DNA of 64,000 bases from an uncultured Collinsella sp. (GCA_900759335.1 CAAEUX010000005.1:1-64000); one strand, 5' to 3'; counted from the first letter of the stretch, positions 25,276 to 36,574 are shown. Numbers and translations: made by a program. Notes: generated from the letters alone by a model not told the origin.

Positions 25276-26346
25276 TCAGCGCCCATACCACTGACGTCTC
25301 CACTCCTCAGCCAATTCAGCCTGCCGAGGAATACCCGCCAGCCTCATTTTCTCGACCAGCTTCCCCGGGTCTTTGAGTTCGTTAAACGTAAACCGAAGCA
25401 CCTTATGCCCGAGCATTGTCAGATGGGACTCCCGTTGACGTTCTGCCACGAATGGGTCGACCGACTCCCGACCCTCGCCGTTCTGCAAGGTGTACTTCCC
25501 CTTTCCGTCGAGCTCGCCGATGACACACGTCCCGTTCTCGAGCCGCCAAAAATAGTCGACGCGAAACACCTGGCTCGGATCGAGCGGGTCGCGAAACTCC
25601 ACCTGCAGCTCCGGAACCGGAAAGCCGTACGCAATAAAGAACGCTCGGAACCGAGACTCGCCGCCGTTTTCGGACAGCCCGTCCGCATACGACGCAATCG
25701 CCTGTGCCCTGCGATACCCTCGCCTGCCCTCGCAATCGGCGCGGAGGCGCTCGCACAAATCCCCACGTGATACGTCTTTCACCCGCAGTGCAGAATCGGC
25801 AATCGCCAACCCGTAGGAGAACGGCGCACGCAGCAAGCAATCCTCCGCCGTGCGCCAAAACGACGTCACCCGCACGCCGTCGACGCGCTCGAGCGCGCCC
25901 GCAATCTGCGGACGCAACAACCTGCACCCGCCGCTCAACGTCACCGAACAGCAAGTCTTAACAAGGAAACGCGGCCCGAGCAGATCATTCGGCACCTCCA
26001 GACCCCATATCAGCGCGGCGTCATATCCCCAAAACGCCCAATCGGGATGAAATTCAGCAAGCCCTTTGATAGTCCTCAGCGCTCGCTCCGCCGGCGTCAA
26101 TGCATCCCAATCATGCTGAAAACAGAACAGGTACGGCTCGGGCTCCGCAATATCGTCTGTGCCCACATGGCGCCGCAGCCACATGAGCTCGGCATTGTCA
26201 TGCGTTGCGAGCAGCGCACCTTGCTTGGCCGTCTCCGTGAGCCGCGCGAGCATCCTATTCCGCGCCAACGTGTTGCGAGTCGCATGTTTGTGTTTGAGAA
26301 CGGTATTAGACACTTTCATCACCACCACGTCGGACAAATGGTCCAT
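25276..26346 (-). CDS. DUF559-like nuclease-fold protein with AbiEi-like N-terminal half
   Basis: 356 aa. The C-terminal part (PELQVEFRDP, RVDYFWR, GELDGKGKY, ERQRESHLTMLGHKVLRFT) has the spacing of a DUF559/Vsr-like endonuclease fold with possible catalytic Asp/Glu/Lys. The N-terminal half resembles antitoxin-like regulators of the AbiEi type. Proteins of this make-up are common in Actinobacteria and of unknown function. Start ATG 26346 preferred (GGAGG 11 nt upstream); a TTG 24 bp upstream is possible. Flanked on both sides by palindromic arrays C and D. No partner toxin gene is seen. Confidence 0.7.
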   Translation of the reverse strand: MDHLSDVVVMKVSNTVLKHKHATRNTLARNRMLARLTETAKQGALLATHDNAELMWLRRHVGTDDIAEPEPYLFCFQHDWDALTPAERALRTIKGLAEFHPDWAFWGYDAALIWGLEVPNDLLGPRFLVKTCCSVTLSGGCRLLRPQIAGALERVDGVRVTSFWRTAEDCLLRAPFSYGLAIADSALRVKDVSRGDLCERLRADCEGRRGYRRAQAIASYADGLSENGGESRFRAFFIAYGFPVPELQVEFRDPLDPSQVFRVDYFWRLENGTCVIGELDGKGKYTLQNGEGRESVDPFVAERQRESHLTMLGHKVLRFTFNELKDPGKLVEKMRLAGIPRQAELAEEWRRQWYGR

Positions 26347-26371
26347 CGTCACCGTTGCCTCCGCTGACAAA

Positions 26372-26510
26372 TGTCTTGATCTGTAACAGGAAGACAGTCT
26401 TTGAGCCTCTAGTTGTTACAGAACAAGATCTTTCGGCAGCCGCCAACCTTCCGTCTCAGTCTGTAACAGTTAGACCGCGTTTTGACGGCCAAACGTTACA
26501 GATTGAGACA
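26372..26510. repeat. Array D: two 59-bp palindromic units
   Basis: Units 26372-26430 and 26452-26510, 25 bp upstream of the DUF559-like gene. Some arm positions are degenerate, such as GAACAAGATC at the first right end. Confidence 0.93.
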
Positions 26511-26545
26511 AAGTCAGGGCAGCAGGGCGACGCCAGTCACATCCC

Positions 26546-27253
26546 CTACTCCCACTCCTGCTCGTAGATGTTGAGGGACTTTACGTAGCGCCCCTGGGCG
26601 CCCATGATGTCGCGGACCAGCCTCAGAAAGAAGCTGATACGCGAGGTGTCGAAGCCATCTTCCAGGTCTTCCGGATGGACGGCGCCAGGCCCGTCGATCG
26701 CCGTATCGCTCAGGCGCGCTATGTCGTAGAGGTAGAGCTGTCCCGCCGCCAGCCAGACATCGTCGACGCAGGCGAGGCGCACCGCAATCGCGCCGTCGCT
26801 CCAATGCTCCTTTTGCACGATATGCGGGTCGTAGACATCAAAGCGACGGTCGGTGCGCGTATCCTTCAGCGCAACCATGCCGTTCGCAGGATCCTTGTCC
26901 AAAATGCCAAAGCGCGAGAAATACTGTGTGTCGCGCACCTGCTCGAGCCGCTTGAGCGAGGCAGGCGAAAGCGATGCCGGCGGCTCATCAACATACAGCT
27001 CGAGCAGCGTCTTGCCATGGCGATAGGGGCGCTCAAAGAGCAGCCAATCGGTAAATGCCATGTTGTAGGCCATGATTTCGTTTTGCGAAGGCTCGGTGCA
27101 ATAGCCGAGCCATGGGTCGACAATGATCTCGAACTGTTCGCGCGCCGGCTCCAAAAACTGGAACTTCCGCAGCATCCAAAAATGGGCCATGTCGGCAATA
27201 TCGTTGCCGACGGCTTCGGCCAGATGCGCTCGGTCTAAAACGTGGTCAGTCAC
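26546..27253 (-). CDS. Hypothetical protein
   Basis: 235 aa, not recognised. No signal peptide or membrane segment; many Tyr, Trp, Asp and Leu. Start is GTG 27253 with GAGGAGG 7 nt upstream, which makes the start convincing. The sequence has a globular feel (PWLGYCTEPSQNEIMAYNM; YDPHIVQKEHWSDG). Array D follows its stop. Confidence 0.75.
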   Translation of the reverse strand: MTDHVLDRAHLAEAVGNDIADMAHFWMLRKFQFLEPAREQFEIIVDPWLGYCTEPSQNEIMAYNMAFTDWLLFERPYRHGKTLLELYVDEPPASLSPASLKRLEQVRDTQYFSRFGILDKDPANGMVALKDTRTDRRFDVYDPHIVQKEHWSDGAIAVRLACVDDVWLAAGQLYLYDIARLSDTAIDGPGAVHPEDLEDGFDTSRISFFLRLVRDIMGAQGRYVKSLNIYEQEWE

Positions 27254-27668
27254 GGCATCCTCCTCAAACTGATGAACCTCAATTTGAGCTTACGAGGAGG
27301 GTGGGCAGCCACTGTCAGCACGGACAAAATAGGCCTCCGGCTGCAAACCAACTGCTGACCAAACACTTGACGGGATGCTTGACCGAAAATGCGCACCGCA
27401 ACAAAACCGCAGGTAAACATAGACGGCCAACCCACCCTTTTGAGCCAAGCACCCCCGGCCACCACAGAAACAGCAGAGCACCACAGCTCAAGAAGACGCC
27501 GAATGGACACTCGCGCGTCGACAAACGAACAAATCGGTCGCAAACCCGCAAGGAGTGTCCCCGAATGCCGGCACATAAGGAACGTCCCCAGCTGCCGGCA
27601 CTTGGGGACGTTCCTTTTGGGCCGGCCGTTGGGGACAGCCCTTGTCGATTCAATTGTGGACAGCCGCC
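27254..27668. other. Intergenic stretch with one strong hairpin
   Basis: No supported gene. A minus-strand open frame of about 110 codons exists (27315-27653), but its reading through the hairpin and its odd composition argue against coding. The hairpin at 27577-27616 (AAGGAACGTCCCC arms) followed by CTTTTGG may end gltBD transcription. Confidence 0.5.
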
Positions 27669-29150
<1,482 letters not shown>

Positions 29151-29155
29151 GGCAC

Positions 29156-32100
29156 TTACGCCTCCTTCTTGGTCGAAGCAACAGAGCTGGCGGTGGCGGG
29201 CGCAGCGCCAGCGACACCACCCGCCACATCAAAGCGAGCGACATCGGCGGCGTCGGCGCGACCGGTCACAATGTCAAACGCCAGCTCCTCGGCCTGCGCA
29301 TGCGTCTTACCGATGGCCTCGGCGGCGGCGACAATCGCCAACACGCGCTCGTACTCGGTCGGAATGACCTTCACAAAGTGCTTGCTCATCGTCTCAAAGC
29401 TGTAGAGCAGCTTAATACCGCGCGGGCTCTGCGTCGCGTCCACGTGCTCCTGGATGAGCGCACGAATCTGCGCCAGCTCGCCGGCCGTCGGGGCCTTGAG
29501 CTCAACGCTCTCGTGGTTCACACGGGCATCGAGCGTGCCGTACTGGTCAAAGACGTAAGCCACGCCGCCCGTCATGCCGGCGGCGAAGTTCTGCCCGACC
29601 TCGCCCAGGATGAGCGCCAGACCGCCCGTCATGTACTCGCAGCCATGGTTGCCGCAGCCCTCGACCACCACGGTGGCACCGGAGTTGCGTACGCCAAAGC
29701 GCTGGCCGGCCAAGCCGTTAATGAAACCGCGACCGCTCGTGGCGCCAAAGAAGGCCACGTTGCCCACGATGATGTTCTCGTCGAACTTGTAGGTCGCATG
29801 CGGGTTGGGGCGCACCGACACCTCGCCGCCCGAAAGGCCCTTGCCAAAGTAGTCGTTGGCGTCACCGCACACATTGAGCGTAATGCCGCGCGGCAGGAAG
29901 GCGCCAAAGCTCTGACCGGCCGATCCATCGCAATCGATGGTGATGGAGCCGGCGGGCAGGCCCTCGGGATGCGCCTTGGTCACCGCGTTGCCCAAAATGG
30001 TGCCCACGCAGCGATTGACGTTGGCGATATCGGCGCGGAAGCGAATCGGACGCAGGTGCGCACGGGCATCGGCCGTATAGGGCACAAACAACGTGGAGTC
30101 GAGCGTCTTGTCGAGCTCGCTGTCGGCAGCCATCTGCGGCAGGAAGTGACGACCGTCGGCACCCGGGATGTGGGCACCAAACTCACAGGTCGCGCTTGCC
30201 AGCACGGGCGACAGATCCAGCAGGTTAGCCTTGCGGTTGCCCGGGACCTCGATCTGGCGCAAGCACTCGGGATGGCCGACCATCTCGTCGACGGTGCGGA
30301 AGCCCAGGCTCGCCATGACCTCGCGCAGCTGCTCGGCGACAAAGAGCATAAAGTGCTCGACGTGCTCTGGCTTGCCGCGGAAGCCGCGACGCAGGCGGCA
30401 GTTTTGCGTAGCAATGCCGGCCGGGCAGGTATCCTGCTGGCAGTCGCGCTGCATGAGGCAGCCCATGGAGATGAGCGGCATGGTCGCAAAGCCAAACTCC
30501 TCGGCGCCCAGCAGGCAGGCAACGGCGACATCGGTACCGTCCATGAGCTTGCCATCGGCCTCGAGCACCACGCGCGAGCGCAGACCGTTTTGCAGCAGCG
30601 TCTGCTGGGCCTCGGCAAGGCCAAGCTCCAGCGGCAGACCGGCGTGCCAGATCGAATCACGCGCAGCGGCACCCGAGCCGCCATTGTGCCCGCTGATCAA
30701 GATCTTGTCGGCAGCGCCCTTGGCCACGCCGGTAGCAATGGTGCCGACGCCCGCCTCGCTGACCAACTTGACCGACACGCGCGCACCGGGGTTGGCGTTC
30801 TTAAGATCGAAGATAAGCTCTGCCAAGTCCTCGATGGAGTAGATGTCGTGGTGCGGCGGAGGCGAGATCAGGCCGATGCCGGGCGTGGACTGACGGACCT
30901 CGGCGATCCAGGGATAGACCTTCTTGCCGGGCAGGTGGCCGCCCTCGCCGGGCTTGGCGCCCTGGGCCATCTTAATTTGAATCTCAAAGGCGCTGCAAAG
31001 ATAGCGGCTCGTCACGCCAAAGCGCGCACTTGCCACCTGCTTGATCGCGGAGTTCTTGGAGTCGCCGTTGGCCAGCGGGGTCTCGCGACGCGGGTCCTCG
31101 CCGCCCTCGCCCGAGTTGGAACGACCGTGCAGGCGGTTCATGGCGATGGCCATGCACTCGTGTGCCTCTTTGCTGATGGAACCGTACGACATGGCGCCGG
31201 TGTTAAAGCGGCGGACGATGTTGAGCGCGGGCTCCACCTCGTCGAGCGAAACCGGCGTGCGACCGTTGGCATTAAAGTCCAGCAGGTCACGCAGGCGCAC
31301 GGCACGGCCGGTGCGGTGCAGGCGGGCGCTGTACTTCTTAAAGGTGTCGTAGCTGTCCTCGCGGCAGGCGGTCTGCAGCAGGTAGACGGTCTGCGGGTCG
31401 ATCAGGTGATCCTCGCCGCCGAGCGGGCGCCACTTGGTCAGACCCAGCGTGGGCAGCTGATCGGGAGCCGGGCTCTTAAGGATAGCGAGCGCGGCGTCGT
31501 AGCGCTCATTCTGCTCGCGCTCGACGTCCTCGACACCCATACCGCCCACACGGCTCACCGTGCCGGCGAAGTACGCGTTGACGAACTCCGGAGTGAAGCC
31601 CACGGCCTCGAAGATCTGCGCGGAGTGGTAGCTCTGCACCGTGGAGATGCCCATCTTGGACATGATGGAGACGATGCCGGCGGTCGCAGCCTTGTTGTAG
31701 TTGGCGATGCCCTGCTCAGCTGTCACGTCCAGATCGCCGTGCGCCGCCAAGTCGCGAATGCACGCATGCGCGTTGTACGGATAGATGCCGCTCGCGGAGT
31801 AGCCCACCAGCGCCGCAAAGTCGTGCGGGGACACGGCGTCGCCACACTCCACCACGATGTCGGCAAAGGTACGCACGCCGGCGCGGATCAGGTGGTTGTG
31901 CACGCAGCCCACGGCGAGCAGCGACGGCACGGGCACCTCGCCCGCAGCGGCACGATCGCTCAACACCACGATGTTCACGCCGTCGCGGACCGCGGCCTCG
32001 ACGTCCTCTGCAAGCTGCTTGAGCGCAGCCTGCAGTGCGCCCTCGCCGGCATCGCGGCGATAGACAGCGCGAAAACGGCGGGGCTTAAAGCCCACGCGGT

Positions 32101-33853
32101 CGATGGCGCAGATGCGGTCGAACTCCTCCTCGCTCAGCAGCGGACGCTCCAAGCGCACCAGCTGGCAGGCCGTGCGGGAATCCTCGAGCAGGTTGCCGTG
32201 GTTGCCCAGGTAGAGCGTGGTCGAGGTGACCGTATGCTCGCGAAGAGCGTCGATGGGCGGATTCGTGACCTGAGCGAACAGCTGATAGAAGTAGTCGAAG
32301 AACGAGCGCGTCTTCTTGGACAGGCAGGCCAGCGGCGCATCGATGCCCATCGAGGCGAGCGGAGCCTTGCCCTGCTGGGCCATGGGACGCACGACCTCGT
32401 CGACGTCATCCCAGTGGTAGCCGAGCTTTGCCATACGCACGGCGGCGGGCACCTCAGCGTCCTCGGTGGGCGTTGCCGCAACGGGCTCATCGAGCGCGTC
32501 AACGGTCAGCGTCTCCTCGGCAATCCAATCACGGTAGGGCTTTTCCTTGGCATAGCGGGCGCGCAGCTCGTCGTTGTAGATCACGCGGCCGCGGGCAAAA
32601 TCGACCTCGAGCATCTGGCCCGGCCCCAGACAGCCGCTCGTCAGGATGTTCTCGGGGCTCACCTCGATGGTGCCCACCTCGCTTGCCAGCATAAAGCGAC
32701 CGTCGCGCGTCACATAGTAGCGGGCGGGACGCAGGCCGTTACGGTCGAGGGCGGCACCCAGCGTGCGACCGTCGGTAAAGGCGATGGCCGCCGGGCCATC
32801 CCACGGCTCCATGAGCATGGACTGGTAGGCGTCGTAGGCGCGGCGTTCCTCGCTCAGATTGTCGTTGTGGTCCCACGGCTCGGGCAGCAGCATGGACGCG
32901 GCACGTGTAAGCGGGCGACCGTTCATGACCAAAAACTCGAGCACGTTGTCCAGAATCGCGGAATCGGAGCCCTCACGGTTGATGATGGGCATCACGCGCT
33001 CAAGATCATGCTGCAACACGGGGCTGTACAGGTTGGGCTCGCGGGCGCGGATCCAGTTGACGTTGCCCTTGAGGGTGTTGATCTCGCCGTTGTGGATGAT
33101 AAAGCGGTTGGGGTGCGCACGCTCCCAACTGGGCGTGGTGTTGGTGGAGTAGCGCGAGTGTACGAGCGCCACGGCCGTCTTGACGGCGGCGTCGTTGAGG
33201 TCGATGAAGAAGCGGCGCATCTGTGTGGCGACCAGCATGCCCTTGTACACGATGGTGCGCGAGCTCATGGAGCACACATAGAAGATCTTGTCGCGCAGGG
33301 CAAACTCGGCGTCGGCCTTCTTTTCGATGGTACGGCGGCACACGTACAGGCGACGCTCAAAGGCATCGCCGGCGGGCGTGTCGTCCGGACGGCCCAGGAA
33401 GGCCTGCAGGATGGTAGGCATGCAGGCGCGGGCCGTCTCGCCCAGGTCGTGCGGGTCGACGGGCACCTTGCGCCAAAAGAGCAGCGGCACGCCAGCCTCG
33501 GCGCAGCCCTCCTCAAACACGCGACGGGCATCCTCTACGCCCTTGTCGTCCTGCGGGAAGAACAGCATGGCCACGCCATAGTCGCCCTCTGCCGGCAGAA
33601 TCTGGCCGCACTTTTGAGCCTCTTTGCGGAAAAAATGATGCGGAACCTGGAACAGGATGCCGGCGCCGTCGCCGGTGTTCTTCTCGAGTCCCGTACCGCC
33701 GCGGTGCTCCAAGTTGACCAGAATGGACAGCGCGTCGTCCAGAATCTGGTGATGGCGCTCGCCGTTGATATCGGCAAGCGCGCCGATGCCACATGCATCG
33801 TGGTCGAATTCGGGGCGATAAAGGCCCTGCTGCTGAGCGGAATCTGCCTGCAT
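29156..33853 (-). CDS. gltB: Glutamate synthase, large subunit
   Basis: 1565 aa, makes two glutamates from glutamine and 2-oxoglutarate. Short N-terminal propeptide, then Cys 22 in DACGIGALA as the likely glutaminase nucleophile; FMN-binding synthase domain; 3Fe-4S cysteines in the CLMQRDCQQDTCPAG region; C-terminal GXGXG-rich beta-helix (GGLALILGEVG, MTGGVAYV). Start ATG 33853 with GGGGAGG. The long plus-strand frame over this gene is its antisense shadow. Array E lies upstream, between this gene and the Nramp gene. Confidence 0.96.
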   Translation of the reverse strand: MQADSAQQQGLYRPEFDHDACGIGALADINGERHHQILDDALSILVNLEHRGGTGLEKNTGDGAGILFQVPHHFFRKEAQKCGQILPAEGDYGVAMLFFPQDDKGVEDARRVFEEGCAEAGVPLLFWRKVPVDPHDLGETARACMPTILQAFLGRPDDTPAGDAFERRLYVCRRTIEKKADAEFALRDKIFYVCSMSSRTIVYKGMLVATQMRRFFIDLNDAAVKTAVALVHSRYSTNTTPSWERAHPNRFIIHNGEINTLKGNVNWIRAREPNLYSPVLQHDLERVMPIINREGSDSAILDNVLEFLVMNGRPLTRAASMLLPEPWDHNDNLSEERRAYDAYQSMLMEPWDGPAAIAFTDGRTLGAALDRNGLRPARYYVTRDGRFMLASEVGTIEVSPENILTSGCLGPGQMLEVDFARGRVIYNDELRARYAKEKPYRDWIAEETLTVDALDEPVAATPTEDAEVPAAVRMAKLGYHWDDVDEVVRPMAQQGKAPLASMGIDAPLACLSKKTRSFFDYFYQLFAQVTNPPIDALREHTVTSTTLYLGNHGNLLEDSRTACQLVRLERPLLSEEEFDRICAIDRVGFKPRRFRAVYRRDAGEGALQAALKQLAEDVEAAVRDGVNIVVLSDRAAAGEVPVPSLLAVGCVHNHLIRAGVRTFADIVVECGDAVSPHDFAALVGYSASGIYPYNAHACIRDLAAHGDLDVTAEQGIANYNKAATAGIVSIMSKMGISTVQSYHSAQIFEAVGFTPEFVNAYFAGTVSRVGGMGVEDVEREQNERYDAALAILKSPAPDQLPTLGLTKWRPLGGEDHLIDPQTVYLLQTACREDSYDTFKKYSARLHRTGRAVRLRDLLDFNANGRTPVSLDEVEPALNIVRRFNTGAMSYGSISKEAHECMAIAMNRLHGRSNSGEGGEDPRRETPLANGDSKNSAIKQVASARFGVTSRYLCSAFEIQIKMAQGAKPGEGGHLPGKKVYPWIAEVRQSTPGIGLISPPPHHDIYSIEDLAELIFDLKNANPGARVSVKLVSEAGVGTIATGVAKGAADKILISGHNGGSGAAARDSIWHAGLPLELGLAEAQQTLLQNGLRSRVVLEADGKLMDGTDVAVACLLGAEEFGFATMPLISMGCLMQRDCQQDTCPAGIATQNCRLRRGFRGKPEHVEHFMLFVAEQLREVMASLGFRTVDEMVGHPECLRQIEVPGNRKANLLDLSPVLASATCEFGAHIPGADGRHFLPQMAADSELDKTLDSTLFVPYTADARAHLRPIRFRADIANVNRCVGTILGNAVTKAHPEGLPAGSITIDCDGSAGQSFGAFLPRGITLNVCGDANDYFGKGLSGGEVSVRPNPHATYKFDENIIVGNVAFFGATSGRGFINGLAGQRFGVRNSGATVVVEGCGNHGCEYMTGGLALILGEVGQNFAAGMTGGVAYVFDQYGTLDARVNHESVELKAPTAGELAQIRALIQEHVDATQSPRGIKLLYSFETMSKHFVKVIPTEYERVLAIVAAAEAIGKTHAQAEELAFDIVTGRADAADVARFDVAGGVAGAAPATASSVASTKKEA

Positions 33854-34034
33854 CGCGATCCTCCCCTAGGTGTTAGACAGTCAGTTGACTAGGCATACTA
33901 GGTGCATCGCCGGCCCGTTGTGTTTCCCGCCCGTTTCGAAACAATCGCGTAACGCACGCCCTACGAGTGGACACCGCCGACCTCAAGGACGGCAACAAGG
34001 GCCCAAGTTCGACCTGTAAACTCACCGCTTCAAA

Positions 34035-34253
34035 CATCTCAATCTGTAACAGGAGGAGCCGATTTTGGCGCTTAGATGTTACAGGTTGAGATTTTCTGCA
34101 GGACAGTTTTGGCTTGTCTCGATCTGTAACACGAAGGGCCGGTTTTTGCAGCTAACTGTTACAGATCGAGATTTTCCATAGGACCATTTCTTCCTGTCTT
34201 GATCTGTAACACCTAGACCCAATTTCCATCCCCAGTTGTTACAGATCAAGACA
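34035..34253. repeat. Array E: three 59-bp palindromic units
   Basis: Units 34035-34093, 34115-34173 and 34195-34253. In each unit the two arms carry the same variant (CA/CA, CG/CG, TG/TG). The rest of 33854-34374 holds the two divergent promoters and no gene. Confidence 0.95.
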
Positions 34254-34374
34254 TTTCGGCAATCCCCTTTCACCGTCCCATTCAAATACAACAATTTTGT
34301 TAGTCACGGTTAACTTTCTGGCCTAAAACGGGTATCCTTTGCGGCGTCAAGCAAACGGCACGCAGGAGCTCACC

Positions 34375-35631
34375 ATGCTCAACCATCTCAAACAACACTT
34401 TGGCTCGCACCGCACCGGAGGCCACGGAGGTCTGGATATCGCCCGGCATATCGGCCCCGGGCTGCTCGTGACCGTCGGCTTTATCGACCCGGGCAACTGG
34501 GCCTCCAATATGGCCGCGGGCTCGCAGTTTGGCTACGCGCTGCTGTGGATCGTCACGCTGTCCACGATTATGCTGATCGTCTTGCAGCACAACGCGGCGC
34601 ACCTGGGCATCGCCACGGGCGCCTGCCTTGCCGAGGCCACGACCCGCTTTCTCCCCCGCTTCGTTGGGCGCACGGTGCTCACCAGTGCCTACCTCGCGAC
34701 CATCGCCACCGCCATGGCCGAAGTCCTAGGCGGTGCGATCGCGCTCCAGATGCTCTTTGGGCTGCCCGTGCGCGCGGGCTGCGTCATCGTGGCGACAGTA
34801 TCGATGGCGATGCTCATGACGAACTCCTACAAGCGTGCCGAGCGATGGATCATCGCCTTCGTAGGCGTGGTAGGACTCTCGTTTTTGGCCGAGCTCACGC
34901 TGGTCAAGGTCGACTGGCCGCAGGCCGCCGCAAGCTGGATCACACCCAGTATGCCCACCGGCTCGGCCGCGATTATCGTGAGTGTCCTGGGTGCGGTCGT
35001 TATGCCACACAACCTCTTCCTGCACTCCGAGGTCATCCAATCCATGCACTTCGAAGGCCAAGGCGAGCAGGTTATCGAAGAGCGTCTGCGCTATGAGCTC
35101 TTCGACACGCTCTTTTCGATGGGCGTGGGCTGGGCAATCAACTCGGCCATGGTCATCCTGGCCGCAACGACCTTCTTTGCGCACGGCATTGTCGTAGACG
35201 ACCTCGCCGTCGCAGCGGCCACGCTCTCCCCCATCTTGGGCCCGGCGAGCTCGACCATCTTTGCGGTAGCGCTGCTGTTCGCGGGACTATCGAGCAGCGT
35301 GACAGCGGGCATGGCGGCGGGAACCATCACCGCGGGCATGTTCGACGAGGAATACGACATCCACGACCGACATTCCTCGATCGGGGTGGCGGCCTGTTTC
35401 GCCGGCGCAGTGGCGGCGTGTCTGGTCATCCCAAATCCTTTTGAAGGTCTCATCTGGAGTCAGGCGCTGCTGTCGCTTCAGTTGCCGATTACGGTCTTTG
35501 TGCTCATACGACTCACCAGTTCGCCCCGCGTTATGGGCAAATACGCCAACTCGCGCCCGCTCAACGCGCTGCTCGTAGGGATCGGCGTCATCGTGACGAT
35601 TCTCGACATCGTGCTGCTAACGGGGATGTAA
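34375..35631 (+). CDS. Nramp-family divalent metal transporter
   Basis: 418 aa proton-coupled Mn(II)/Fe(II) importer of the MntH type. Nramp signatures: IDPGNWASN in helix 1 and MPHNLFLHS in helix 6, with about 11 membrane segments. Start ATG 34375 with CAGGAG; the upstream in-frame start is weak. Flanked by array E on the left and a truncated repeat unit on the right. Exact metal preference cannot be told, although the Met in MPHN is usual for Mn/Fe transporters. Confidence 0.93.
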   Translation: MLNHLKQHFGSHRTGGHGGLDIARHIGPGLLVTVGFIDPGNWASNMAAGSQFGYALLWIVTLSTIMLIVLQHNAAHLGIATGACLAEATTRFLPRFVGRTVLTSAYLATIATAMAEVLGGAIALQMLFGLPVRAGCVIVATVSMAMLMTNSYKRAERWIIAFVGVVGLSFLAELTLVKVDWPQAAASWITPSMPTGSAAIIVSVLGAVVMPHNLFLHSEVIQSMHFEGQGEQVIEERLRYELFDTLFSMGVGWAINSAMVILAATTFFAHGIVVDDLAVAAATLSPILGPASSTIFAVALLFAGLSSSVTAGMAAGTITAGMFDEEYDIHDRHSSIGVAACFAGAVAACLVIPNPFEGLIWSQALLSLQLPITVFVLIRLTSSPRVMGKYANSRPLNALLVGIGVIVTILDIVLLTGM

Positions 35632-35659
35632 TTGGGATGGCGTGGCTGTCCAGATATAA

Positions 35660-35707
35660 CGTCTCAATCTGTAACACGTAAGGCCGTTTTAAACCGTCAG
35701 ATAAATC
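35660..35707 (+). repeat. Truncated copy of the 59-bp unit
   Basis: The left arm (CGTCTCAATCTGTAACA) and part of the centre are present; the right arm is missing and the sequence runs into the rubredoxin terminator. Confidence 0.85.
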
Positions 35708-35711
35708 AAAA

Positions 35712-35742
35712 AGGTCCCAGCCGGAATATCCAGCCGGGACCC
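35712..35742 (-). terminator. Terminator of the rubredoxin gene
   Basis: GGTCCC-GCCGG arms around a short loop, followed on the minus strand by CTTTTTGAT. Confidence 0.85.
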
Positions 35743-35784
35743 TTGGACAGAGCTCTGTATGGCTAATCGCCGTGTGTCTACGAG

Positions 35785-35928
35785 CTACTCCTCGACAAGC
35801 TCAAACTCATCGGGACCAACGCCGCACACCGGGCACACGTAATCCTCGGGCAGCTCGGGCGTGTCGACCTCAACCTCGTAACCGCAAACGGTGCACACAA
35901 ACTTATACGTCTTCTTCTCCTCAGCCAT
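35785..35928 (-). CDS. Rubredoxin
   Basis: 47 aa, too short for most gene finders' thresholds. One-iron electron carrier with two CxxCG knuckles: FVCTVCGYE and YVCPVCGVG, and a typical EFELVEE end. Start ATG 35928 follows GAGAGGAG. It lies 88 bp after the flavin reductase gene in the same direction and also has its own AT-rich promoter. Probably passes electrons to an oxidative-stress or oxygen-scavenging enzyme elsewhere in the genome. Confidence 0.95.
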   Translation of the reverse strand: MAEEKKTYKFVCTVCGYEVEVDTPELPEDYVCPVCGVGPDEFELVEE

Positions 35929-35971
35929 GATGTTCTCCTCTCGAACGTGACTGCTGGTGTACTTACTTATT

Positions 35972-35999
35972 AGTATATATTCTCAATAATATAATGCAA
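35972..35999 (-). promoter_or_regulatory. Rubredoxin promoter
   Basis: TTGCAT (35999-35994), 16-nt spacer, TATACT (35977-35972). The whole stretch 35965-36012 is strikingly AT-rich for this genome and holds partly dyadic TATTGAGAATATA, so a Fur/PerR-like operator is possible but unproven. Confidence 0.6.
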
Positions 36000-36016
36000 G
36001 TATTTTTAGAACATTT

Positions 36017-36520
36017 CTAGCCTCGATACGACGAGGCTTTGGGCGGCGTCTTGCCCTTTAGCACCTTGTGATAGTAGTCGTACGTCAGCGGCGTCTCGTC
36101 GCTCAGGCGCTCGGCATCCTCGACCTCGCCAATAAACAGCAGATGCGTGCCCACATCCACAGTGTCGATCAAACGGCAGCTAAACAGGGCCGCCGCGTGC
36201 TCGGGCACATAGGGCATGCCCAGAGCCGTCTCGCGGGTCTCGTATTTGGCAAACTTGTCATAATCGCTGCTGGTGCGGAACCCAAAGTTACCGATGTAGA
36301 GCATGTCGGCGGTCTGATCGATCACGGTCAGCGCGAACGCTTTGGCCGATGCGATGACGCCCGAGGTGACATTGTCCTTGTTCACGGCAACCGAAATACG
36401 CGGCGGCATGGACGTCACCTGCACCGCAGTGTTGATGACGCAGCCGGCGCGCAACCCGTCTGCCGCAGCGCTCACCACGTACAGACCGCTCGGCATGGTA
36501 AAGAACGCAGTTTTATCCAT
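36017..36520 (-). CDS. Flavin reductase-like FMN-binding protein
   Basis: 167 aa with the split-barrel fold of flavin reductases and flavoredoxins: TMPSGLYVVSA, INTAVQVTSMPPRISVAVNK and HLLFIGEVEDAE are typical. It binds FMN and likely passes electrons from NAD(P)H to flavin or to the rubredoxin encoded next. Start ATG 36520 with AGGGGAG; an upstream start in the same frame runs through the smpB terminator and is rejected. Confidence 0.88.
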   Translation of the reverse strand: MDKTAFFTMPSGLYVVSAAADGLRAGCVINTAVQVTSMPPRISVAVNKDNVTSGVIASAKAFALTVIDQTADMLYIGNFGFRTSSDYDKFAKYETRETALGMPYVPEHAAALFSCRLIDTVDVGTHLLFIGEVEDAERLSDETPLTYDYYHKVLKGKTPPKASSYRG

Positions 36521-36574
36521 AACGATCACTCCCCTAGCTCGGGTTGGAACCTCATGAATGTATGTACCCACAAA

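Noticed and set aside
27315..27653. Minus-strand open frame of 112 codons
   Set aside because: It reads through a strong hairpin, has no ribosome binding site of note, and its composition is Cys/Trp/Arg-rich as in non-coding frames.
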